A stretch of DNA of 22,234 nucleotides from Deltaproteobacteria bacterium. GTDB lineage: Bacteria > Desulfobacterota_B > Binatia > UBA9968. Shown here in pieces: positions 16,742-22,234 of this stretch (the stretch's first letter is position 1; every line of letters begins with the position of its first letter). The DNA lies in NCBI GenBank assembly GCA_016193385.1, contig JACPSF010000448.1, positions 1 to 22,234 on the forward strand. Reading direction: 5' to 3'. The position numbers were made by a program, and so were the translations under genes. The notes beneath the pieces were generated by a model. It was not told the DNA's origin. It did no database searches and worked only from the letters and a program-made list of their open reading frames with translations.

Positions 16742-16909
16742 ATGGCTGCGCAAAATCTCGAACCGTCGAAGCACGAGGTTGAAGTTGAGTTCAACCAGCA
16801 GCAGGAAGTGATTCTCAAGCGCTTGCAGGAAGACGGGAGGTACGGAAAAACGGCCGCCGAGATCATCCGCAACGCTTTCCGCGAGTTCTTGCGACAGACC
16901 CGAATTTAG
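16742..16909 (+). CDS. Ribbon-helix-helix-like small protein, cassette B
   Basis: A 55-residue protein with the same strand-helix-helix layout as the cassette A and C small proteins: HEVEVEFNQQQ, helix VILKRLQED, then YGKTAAEIIRNAFREFL. It shares the NQQQ and GKT-x-AE-x-I landmarks but is otherwise diverged. Its predicted strand is acidic (Glu at alternating positions), unlike the Lys/Gln strands of A and C. This argues against DNA contact through the ribbon and for a protein-protein role. GGGAGGA ends seven bases before the ATG. The DUF1989 gene follows after 19 bases with its own Shine-Dalgarno site. Confidence 0.7.
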   Translation: MAAQNLEPSKHEVEVEFNQQQEVILKRLQEDGRYGKTAAEIIRNAFREFLRQTRI

Positions 16910-16928
16910 CTTCGGGAAGGAGGGGGAA

Positions 16929-17885
16929 ATGGCTTCCTATGGACCCAAGCGCGAAGACATTACATTAGAGCCCGTTTCGGGCAAGGCTCTACCGGTTTAC
17001 CGGGCAGAGGTGATCCGCATCATCCAGGTTGAGGGAGAACAATGCGTAGACTTCAACGCCTTCAACTTGCACGACTACAAAGAATATCTGGGTGTGAGCA
17101 ACACCCGCTCCCACCACGGTTTCCGACCTAGAAAGGGCGACATCGTCTGGAGCGTTCATAGTCGCAACCGCCCCATGTACGCAATTCTCGAAATGCCCGA
17201 AACATGTGTGACGGATCTTTTAGGCGGACGCTGCAAGGCTGCGCTCCACTACGGTGAAGGATTTACTCCCGATCGCTACGGAGTCCACACCAACTGCCAG
17301 GATACTTTTTCAGCCAGCATCGGAGCATACGGTTTAACCCCCGATGACGTCCACGACTCCTTCAATATGTGGATGAACACGGAGTGGGACTCGACCGGCC
17401 AGTACTGGATCACCCAAAACACCGGCCGTAAAGGAGACTATGTCGATTTGCTGGCCATATTTGACACTCTCGCTGTCCCGATTGTCTGTGGATCGGGCGA
17501 TACCGGGATAACGAGCAATTACTCCTTCAAGCCCATTCGAATCCAGGTGTTTGCGAAATCAGAGGAGACCGAAAACCTGGTGAAATTCTATGAAGCGAAA
17601 TACGGTCACCTCCAGCGACGGCTGGAAGATTTTAAGGTGAAGGGAATTAGAGCCGAGCGCGAGCTTCGGCAAGACCCGAGCTTCGCCTCGGAATTCGTGA
17701 ATTTTCCGATCAGGACACGGCGCATTCCAGTTCCATTAAGCGAAGAAGAGTACAAGGCATTGCAACAACTCAAGGAGTGTGGGTTCGGCCAAAGCAACGG
17801 CGAAGCGCTTCGGATGGCTTTCTTTAAATGGTACCATCGAAATCACCGCCCGATCACCTTGGGAGGAAGAGTCCGCCTAAGCTAG
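16929..17885 (+). CDS. DUF1989 (urea carboxylase-associated-like) protein, cassette B
   Basis: A 318-residue paralogue of the cassette A and C DUF1989 proteins, clearly more diverged. The five core cysteines are kept (Cys39, Cys93, Cys102, Cys123, Cys187), as are HDSFNMWMNTEWDSTGQYW and GDYVDL. A four-residue insertion (GFTPDRYG region, 111-118) separates it from the others. The C-terminal extension again ends in an RHH-like segment (about 266-306, IPVPLSEEEYKALQQL...GEALRMAFFKWYHRNH). A strong GGAAGGAGGGGG lies just before the ATG. Characterised DUF1989 relatives work as hetero-oligomers on carboxylated guanidine or urea; whether A, B and C assemble together is unknown. It has no adjacent carboxylase gene. 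Confidence 0.85.
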   Translation: MASYGPKREDITLEPVSGKALPVYRAEVIRIIQVEGEQCVDFNAFNLHDYKEYLGVSNTRSHHGFRPRKGDIVWSVHSRNRPMYAILEMPETCVTDLLGGRCKAALHYGEGFTPDRYGVHTNCQDTFSASIGAYGLTPDDVHDSFNMWMNTEWDSTGQYWITQNTGRKGDYVDLLAIFDTLAVPIVCGSGDTGITSNYSFKPIRIQVFAKSEETENLVKFYEAKYGHLQRRLEDFKVKGIRAERELRQDPSFASEFVNFPIRTRRIPVPLSEEEYKALQQLKECGFGQSNGEALRMAFFKWYHRNHRPITLGGRVRLS

Positions 17886-17952
17886 CCTGCCTCAAAAGCT
17901 TCTTATTTCGACACCAAGGAGATGGTTCCGCTGAACCTCAGAGGAGGTGCTT

Positions 17953-18114
17953 ATGTCTAAACAAGAAGAGTCTGTAAAGGTTAAGGTGGGGTTAAACCAG
18001 CAGCAGCGTCAACTGCTCGAAAAGGTCAAAAAAGAAAGAAACATGGGTAAGACCGACGCCGAGGTTATTCGGGCCGTCTTTGCCCAGTGGCTGAAGGAGG
18101 AGGGCCTTTTATGA
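17953..18114 (+). CDS. Ribbon-helix-helix-like small protein, cassette C
   Basis: A 53-residue near-twin of the cassette A protein: MSKQEESVKVKVGLN strand, helix A QQQRQLLEKVKKE, NMGKT turn, helix B DAEVIRAVFAQWLKEEG. The ribbon strand is Lys-rich, which would suit DNA binding. The ATG at 17953 sits behind GAGGAGGTG, an excellent ribosome-binding site. The stop TGA overlaps the DUF1989 ATG (ATGA), so the pair is translationally coupled exactly as in cassette A. Confidence 0.75.
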   Translation: MSKQEESVKVKVGLNQQQRQLLEKVKKERNMGKTDAEVIRAVFAQWLKEEGLL

Positions 18115-19058
18115 TGACTTACGGGAAGCAGCGATTCGACCTGGTGCTGCAACCGATATCGGGGAAGGCGGTTCCCGTTCACGCCGGAGAAGTGCTGCGT
18201 ATCATTCAGGTGGGTGGCGAGCAGTGTGTAGACTTCAATGCCCTCAACCTCCACGACTATAAGGAAAAGATGGATGTCGGGTCTAGCCGCGGCTCCACCG
18301 GCTTTCGTCCGAAGAAAGGCGACATTATATTTTCCAATCCACCCAGATATCGGCCTATGATCGGCATTCTTGAAATGTCTCCCAGTTGCCAAACGGACGT
18401 TTTGGGTAGAACATGTCACGCTACCCTATATGAAATGGCGTTCGGGCTCGATCTCCATACAAGCTGTCAGGATACGATTGCCGAGAGCATCAGCGAATAC
18501 GGGCTCACTCCGGACGACGTGCATGACTCCTTCAATATGTGGATGAACACAGAGTGGGATTCGACCGGAAGATGGTGGACAGTAGCGAATACAGGAAGAA
18601 AAGGCGATTGCGTCGACATCGTTCCGTTTTTTGATATCCTCGCGGTGCCGGTCACTTGTGGTTCGGGTGACATCAGGTGGACAAGTAATTTTTCATTCAA
18701 GCCCATTCAGATACAGATTTTCGAAACATCAGAGGAGACGAAAGCGATCGCGGATCAGGTAAACAGCCGCTACGGGGGCTTCAAGAATCAGAGAACAGTT
18801 GATAAGTTTCGCGTCAAGGACATCAGGGCGGATCGCGAGCTGCGGCCCACCCCGGGCTGGAAGCCCCAGTTCGTGAATTATCCGATTAAAGTAGAGGACA
18901 CACCTGTCGAGTTAAGTCAGGCGGAGCACAGGAAGGCCCAAAGCCTTCAGGAGCAAGGGTTCGGCAAAGACGTAGGCGACGTTATTCGGCGGGCGGTTAT
19001 GATCTGGTGTAATAAACACCTGGCGGCCCGTCGACAAATGAAAATTACCTTTCCCTAG
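18111..19058 (+). CDS. DUF1989 (urea carboxylase-associated-like) protein, cassette C
   Basis: A 315-residue DUF1989 protein, 252 of 315 residues identical to cassette A by hand alignment with no gaps. All landmark residues are present: Cys39, Cys93, Cys102, Cys119 (TSCQDT here), Cys183, the HDSFNMWMNTEWDSTGRW block and SFKPI. It has the same roughly 100-residue extension ending in an RHH-like segment (264-304, TPVELSQ...VIRRAVMIWCNKHL). The extreme C-termini of A and C do not match. The first of two consecutive ATGs (18111) overlaps the small gene's stop; the second is 18114. It is likely cytoplasmic. The enzymatic role is inferred from the family only. Confidence 0.85.
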   Translation: MMTYGKQRFDLVLQPISGKAVPVHAGEVLRIIQVGGEQCVDFNALNLHDYKEKMDVGSSRGSTGFRPKKGDIIFSNPPRYRPMIGILEMSPSCQTDVLGRTCHATLYEMAFGLDLHTSCQDTIAESISEYGLTPDDVHDSFNMWMNTEWDSTGRWWTVANTGRKGDCVDIVPFFDILAVPVTCGSGDIRWTSNFSFKPIQIQIFETSEETKAIADQVNSRYGGFKNQRTVDKFRVKDIRADRELRPTPGWKPQFVNYPIKVEDTPVELSQAEHRKAQSLQEQGFGKDVGDVIRRAVMIWCNKHLAARRQMKITFP

Positions 19059-19113
19059 TCATTGAAATGACCGATTCGATCCTTGAGGTTATTCAATGTG
19101 AGCATGCAGAAAC

Positions 19114-19142
19114 TTGACAAGGCGTCTGCCCTCTGCGATACA
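19114..19142 (+). promoter_or_regulatory. Candidate promoter for the LemA-TPM operon
   Basis: TTGACA (19114-19119), a 17-base spacer, then GATACA (19137-19142, 3 of 6), placing a start about 15-20 bases before the LemA ATG. It separates the LemA operon from the DUF1989 cluster in a 107-base gap. Confidence 0.4.
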
Positions 19143-19165
19143 AGACCCGGAAGTTCCTGGTTAAG

Positions 19166-19750
19166 ATGAGAAAGTTTCGGCTGTATATAGCTACCCTCGC
19201 TTCTTTGTTCCTACTGACAGGCTGCGGTTATAACAGGCTCCAAGCGCTCGACGAGGATGTAAAAGCGGCCTGGAGCGAGGTGCAGAACCAATATCAGCGC
19301 CGCGCGGATCTGGTGCCGAATCTGGTCACGGTAGTCAAAGGCGCTGCCAAGTTCGAGCAGGATACGCTCACTCAGGTGGTCGAGGCGCGCTCCAGAGCTA
19401 CAGCCGTAAAGGTAAACGCCGGCGACCTCAGCAACGCAGAGGCTTTCAAGCGCTTTGAAGAGGCGCAAACAGGTCTCTCCAGCGCTCTATCTCGCCTCCT
19501 AGTGGTTGTGGAGCGTTACCCCGAGCTTAAGGCAAACCAGAACTTCCGCGATCTGCAGGCGCAACTCGAGGGGACAGAAAACCGTATTGCGGTAGCCCGG
19601 AAACGGTATATAGAAAAGGTCGCCGAGTATAATAAGGGAGTGCGGTTTTTCCCAACGAACTTGACGGCCCGTTACCTCCTGGGACTTGAGGCACGTGCAA
19701 CTTTTAGCGCGGATGAAAAGGCAGCGCGGCCACCTGAAGTCAAGCTCTAG
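19166..19750 (+). CDS. lemA: LemA family lipoprotein
   Basis: A 194-residue LemA family protein. A lipoprotein signal (MRKFRLYIATLASLFLLTGC, lipobox Cys20) is followed by the family opening YNRLQALDEDVKAAWSEVQNQYQRR and RADLVPNLV, then long helices and the late VRFFPTNL-x-x-x-YLLG block. LemA proteins are envelope-anchored helical bundles of uncertain function, often next to TPM-domain genes, as here. The next gene starts seven bases after the stop. Length and motif order are normal. No special regulation is visible beyond the candidate upstream promoter. Confidence 0.93.
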   Translation: MRKFRLYIATLASLFLLTGCGYNRLQALDEDVKAAWSEVQNQYQRRADLVPNLVTVVKGAAKFEQDTLTQVVEARSRATAVKVNAGDLSNAEAFKRFEEAQTGLSSALSRLLVVVERYPELKANQNFRDLQAQLEGTENRIAVARKRYIEKVAEYNKGVRFFPTNLTARYLLGLEARATFSADEKAARPPEVKL

Positions 19751-19757
19751 CCAGGAG

Positions 19758-20576
19758 ATGAAAGCGATCCCCCCGGGAAGAGAGCCTTCTCTTTCGACGG
19801 TCCTGACGCTAAATACTTCAGCCCTATTTCTGTTGTTCTTCATTATCCGCCCATTCTCAGCGCCGCTTCTGAACGCCCTCGAGGTGCCGCCCTTACGCGG
19901 CCGCGTTAACGACTTGGCCGGGCTGATGCCCGCCGAGCGTGCTATCGCCCTGGAAAAACGCCTGGCGCGTTTCGAACAAGAAACCGGCCACCAGATAGCG
20001 GTGCTGACCGTCCCCAGACTTGAGGGAGAAGATATTGAAGGCTTCAGCATCAAAGTGGCCGAGACCTGGAAGATAGGGAAGAAGGGCTTTGATAATGGCG
20101 TCATCCTGCTCATCGCCAGAGATGACCGAAAGCTTCGGATCGAGGTCGGCTACGGCCTTGAGGGCGTTCTCCCCGACGCGCTGGCGAGCCGGATCATCCG
20201 TGAAGTTGTCGTTCCTCGCTTCCGTGCCAGCGATTACGCGGGCGGTATTGAGGCGGGCCTAGAGGCGATCCAAAGAACGATCCGCGGCGAGGCTCTCCCT
20301 GAGACGGCAAGACCCGGGACCGGGTCGAAAAATAATCAATTCTTCTCCACCTTTTTCATTCTTTTTCTGCCGCTCCTTATGGTCTTCATGATGGTCCTGG
20401 AGGGTCGCCGCCACACAAGGAGAGCCGGCTTCTGGAGCGGCAGAGAGCGGCGCCCGGCTTATTGGGGAAGTGGTTTCGGCGGAGGAGGGTTCGGGGGGGG
20501 AGGCGGCTTCGGTGGCGGCGGGTTTAGCGGTGGAGGGGGTGGGTTCGGTGGCGGAGGCGCCTCGGGGAGCTGGTAA
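19758..20576 (+). CDS. YgcG-like TPM domain membrane protein
   Basis: A 272-residue protein with an N-terminal hydrophobic signal/anchor (about 17-35) and a TPM domain (about 42-178; GRVNDLAGLMPAE, FDNGVILLIARDDRKLRIEVGYGLEGVLPD). A transmembrane helix follows (about 194-213), then a Gly-rich, SGGGG-type tail (about 240-272). This is the standard layout of the YgcG family that accompanies LemA. TPM domains of plant TLP18.3 have been linked to phosphatase and photosystem repair; bacterial roles are unclear. The ATG at 19758 directly abuts AGGAG with no spacer, which is unusual; a GATG at 19713 inside lemA is the main alternative. The Gly tail resembles surface-exposed low-complexity tails. Confidence 0.85.
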   Translation: MKAIPPGREPSLSTVLTLNTSALFLLFFIIRPFSAPLLNALEVPPLRGRVNDLAGLMPAERAIALEKRLARFEQETGHQIAVLTVPRLEGEDIEGFSIKVAETWKIGKKGFDNGVILLIARDDRKLRIEVGYGLEGVLPDALASRIIREVVVPRFRASDYAGGIEAGLEAIQRTIRGEALPETARPGTGSKNNQFFSTFFILFLPLLMVFMMVLEGRRHTRRAGFWSGRERRPAYWGSGFGGGGFGGGGGFGGGGFSGGGGGFGGGGASGSW

Positions 20577-20580
20577 GAAA

Positions 20581-21213
20581 ATGCGCGCGGAACACCTCTT
20601 CACAGCGGACGAAAAGGATCGCATCCGACAAGCGGTCGCGGCGGCAGAGCAACGCACATCGGGTGAGATTGTCCCCATGATTGTGGGCGCGAGTAGCCGC
20701 TATGCCGAGGTGGAGCTGGCCGGGCTGGTCATCGGACTCGTTGTTGGCACTGCAGGCGCGCTCGCCTTTGGCCAACGGTGGGGAATAGCACAAACGGAAT
20801 TAGCGTGGCCGCTGATGGGTGCGGTATTGGGTTTATTTCTTTGCCATATTCCGGCGATCAAGGGTCGCCTGGTTCCGAAAAGGGATATCGTCCATGCGGT
20901 GCACCTGCGTGCCCTCGCAGCTTTTACGGCTCATGGCCTCCATCACACGCGGGCACACAACGGCATCTTAATCTTTGTCTCCCTGTTAGAACGCCGGGTC
21001 GAAATCCTGGCCGACCGGGGCGTCAACGAAAAGGTCGAGCCCGGTACGTGGGATGAAATCGTAAAGCTGCTCACTCTGGCTCTGAAATCGGGAGATGCCT
21101 GCGCGGGCGTTTGTGCCGCAATCGAGCGCTGCGGCGATATCCTGAGGGCGCACTTCCCTCGTACTGCCGCCGACCGCAATGAACTGGAAGACAAGCTGGT
21201 TACTGAGGAGTAG
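20581..21213 (+). CDS. Second TPM domain membrane protein
   Basis: A 210-residue TPM-domain protein of the short type that completes LemA-TPM-TPM operons. The N-terminal part (LFTADEKDRIRQAVAAAEQRTSGEIVPMIV) matches the domain start. Two hydrophobic segments (AGLVIGLVVGTAGALAF and WPLMGAVLGLFLC, about 48-86) interrupt it. The second half (HNGILIFVSLLERRVEILADRGV, then AGVCAAIERCGDIL) completes the fold. It starts four bases after the previous stop with only a weak GGGGAG upstream. A frame extending back into the Gly-rich tail of the previous gene is an artefact. Function is unknown; it probably acts at the envelope with LemA. Confidence 0.8.
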   Translation: MRAEHLFTADEKDRIRQAVAAAEQRTSGEIVPMIVGASSRYAEVELAGLVIGLVVGTAGALAFGQRWGIAQTELAWPLMGAVLGLFLCHIPAIKGRLVPKRDIVHAVHLRALAAFTAHGLHHTRAHNGILIFVSLLERRVEILADRGVNEKVEPGTWDEIVKLLTLALKSGDACAGVCAAIERCGDILRAHFPRTAADRNELEDKLVTEE

Positions 21214-21395
21214 GAGTTGCCCCAGCGATTCGCCCCGACAGAACCGGCCCCGTGAGGCTTATTCGTCGAATGGAGTAAACTCTCCCCGGAAATTGGCGCA
21301 CTTTTTTGCTTTCCCATCCCAAATTTTGTCCCGTCTTACACTTTCTGTTACTGACGGGCGTCGTTCGCCGCAGCCTTTCTTCTCTGCTGGCTACC

Positions 21396-21411
21396 TGGCA
21401 TGAGCCTTGCT
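21396..21411 (+). promoter_or_regulatory. Sigma-54 (RpoN) promoter, near-perfect
   Basis: TGGCATG-N4-TTGCT matches the -24/-12 consensus TGGCACG-N4-TTGCW at all but one fixed position, with the required 10-base GG-to-GC spacing. The predicted start lies about 30 bases before the lipoprotein ATG at 21452. The 238-base gap from 21214 offers room for an enhancer-binding activator, but no site could be assigned. Sigma-54 control often means nitrogen, envelope or stress regulation. Confidence 0.7.
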
Positions 21412-21451
21412 ACTCCATCGCGATGGTCGAATCCACTCTCGGAGGAAAGAA

Positions 21452-22066
21452 ATGAATGAAAGAACTGGTTGGGTCATATCGGGGCTTCTCTTGTCTCCTG
21501 TACTTTTGGGATTTATCGGCTGCTCCACCCCGCTAACCACCCGGGAGAAGGGTGCTCTCATAGGCACAGGGGTCGGAGCGGCGACGGGAGCAGCTGTTGG
21601 CAGTGCCGTAGGTCACACAGGTGCAGGAGCTGCCGTCGGAGGGGCTGTAGGTTTAGGTGCTGGTGCTCTCATTGGTGACCAGATGCAGGCCAGAGAGCAG
21701 GAACGGCAAAGAGAACTTCAGCAATCGAAAGCGGAGACGGACCAAAACCACCGTCCGCCCTACTTTCTCCCGAAGGAGCGAGAAATTATCCGCGAGTACT
21801 ATTACTATTCTGCTTCGAGCGGGCTACCGCCGGGCCTGGCCAAGCGCGGCGGCAATCTTCCTCCAGGATTACAGAAGCATCTTCAGAAAAACGGTACGCT
21901 TCCTCCAGGTCTCCAAAAGCGTTTACAGCCGATGCCATTTGATCTGGAGAAGCGACTTCCAAGCATCCCGGAAATCTGGGCGCGAGTCATTTTAGGCGGG
22001 CATGTCCTGTTGCTGGACAGGCGCAGCAATCTTATTTTGGACATTCTTGAGAATGTTGTCACTTAA
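21452..22066 (+). CDS. CigR/RcnB-like glycine-zipper lipoprotein
   Basis: A 204-residue envelope protein. A signal ending in FIGC (Cys24) suggests lipidation. A glycine-zipper membrane segment follows (about 34-75, repeated small-x-x-x-small Gly/Ala spacing) and then a charged coil. Three Leu-Pro-Pro-Gly-Leu repeats occur (residues 124-128, 136-140, 150-154), spaced by 12 and 14 residues. The C-terminal strand pair VILGGHVLLLDRRSNLILDIL (about 179-199) matches CigR/RcnB-type domains. CigR in Salmonella is an inner-membrane anti-virulence regulator; other family members have no defined role. GGAGGAAAG precedes the ATG at 21452; a longer frame to 21407 would start inside the sigma-54 promoter. 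Placement after that promoter suggests tightly regulated expression. Confidence 0.82.
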   Translation: MNERTGWVISGLLLSPVLLGFIGCSTPLTTREKGALIGTGVGAATGAAVGSAVGHTGAGAAVGGAVGLGAGALIGDQMQAREQERQRELQQSKAETDQNHRPPYFLPKEREIIREYYYYSASSGLPPGLAKRGGNLPPGLQKHLQKNGTLPPGLQKRLQPMPFDLEKRLPSIPEIWARVILGGHVLLLDRRSNLILDILENVVT

Positions 22067-22110
22067 TCCCAACCGCTGGCAACAGGCCACCTCCCCTGAA
22101 AAAGAGGCTC

Positions 22111-22131
22111 GGCCGAGACTTCTGCTCGGCC
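22111..22131 (+). terminator. Hairpin after the CigR-like gene
   Basis: A perfect 7-bp stem, GGCCGAG/CTCGGCC, with a 7-base loop lies 44 bases after the stop. It is followed by ACCTTGTTAACC, not a clean U-tract, so it could be a weak intrinsic terminator or act in both directions. The sequence from 22132 to the right edge shows no gene that can be supported. Confidence 0.4.
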
Positions 22132-22234
22132 ACCTTGTTAACCCGTTACACGAGATAGTCAGGGAAACAGTGCTATTCACTCTTGATAATAATACCGCAC
22201 TCCGAGCACCGGCAGCGGCCCGCTTGCTGTGGAA

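Larger units (their letters stand above)
15357..19058. other. Cluster of three RHH-DUF1989 cassettes, inverted pair flanking a third
   Basis: Three two-gene units, each a tiny RHH-like gene followed by a DUF1989 gene: A on minus (15357-16462), B on plus (16742-17885) and C on plus (17953-19058). A and C are both exactly 1106 bp, with the same 4-base ATGA gene overlap, and point in opposite directions, so they are an ancient inverted duplication. B is more diverged; its two genes are separated by 19 bases and do not overlap. A and B share a 279-base divergent promoter region, and C follows B after 67 bases, so B and C may be co-transcribed. No transposase or flanking repeat was seen. Confidence 0.8.

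Noticed and set aside
22173..22232. Possible 3' end of a minus-strand gene entering from the right edge (Cys-rich CRCSECG then a stop)
   Set aside because: Only about 20 codons are visible and two other frames are equally open, so no gene can be supported.

Overview
The window is bacterial, about 22.2 kb long and moderately GC-rich. It is densely coded, with no gene-free gap above 300 bases. Operons are tight with good Shine-Dalgarno sites, and LemA, glycine-zipper and Bug/TctC-type proteins are present. Together these suggest an uncultivated soil, sediment or groundwater lineage near the Proteobacteria, Methylomirabilota/Rokubacteria, Tectomicrobia or Desulfobacterota. That placement is inference. 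No rRNA, tRNA or taxonomic marker gene is present.

Layout. (1) 1-1480: the 3' part of a PD-(D/E)XK-like nuclease gene, then a DUF433/DUF5615 antitoxin-toxin pair. (2) 1514-7376: a catabolic operon of an ADA/TrzA-type amidohydrolase, hydantoinase/oxoprolinase subunits A and B, and a small Cys-rich protein resembling the acetone carboxylase gamma subunit. (3) 7393-10923, minus strand: a molybdopterin oxidoreductase followed by a Bug/TctC solute receptor whose promoter overlaps a perfect dyad. (4) 11060-15349: a protein made of three tandem RidA domains, then an iron/phosphonate-type ABC binding protein and a fused two-domain permease without an ATPase. (5) 15357-19058: three cassettes, each a 53-55-residue ribbon-helix-helix-like protein followed by a DUF1989 (urea-carboxylase-associated/carboxyguanidine-deiminase-like) protein. 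Two of the six genes are very short. (6) 19166-21213: a LemA-TPM-TPM envelope operon. (7) 21452-22066: a CigR/RcnB-like glycine-zipper lipoprotein behind a near-perfect sigma-54 promoter.

Regions 2 to 5 read as an island for uptake and breakdown of a nitrogenous or carbonyl compound. It has two types of solute receptor, ATP-dependent ring opening or carboxylation (HyuAB plus gamma-like), C-N bond hydrolysis (amidohydrolase), imine/enamine clean-up (RidA), a redox enzyme, and DUF1989 proteins whose characterised relatives act in guanidine/urea carboxylation pathways. No biotin-dependent urea or guanidine carboxylase is present, so the DUF1989 substrate is open.

The most novel-looking part is the cluster of RHH-DUF1989 cassettes. 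Each DUF1989 protein carries a C-terminal extension that itself resembles the small RHH protein encoded just upstream. The two outer cassettes (A on minus, C on plus) are exactly the same length, 1106 bp, about 80-85% identical in protein by hand count, and arranged as an inverted pair around the more diverged cassette B.
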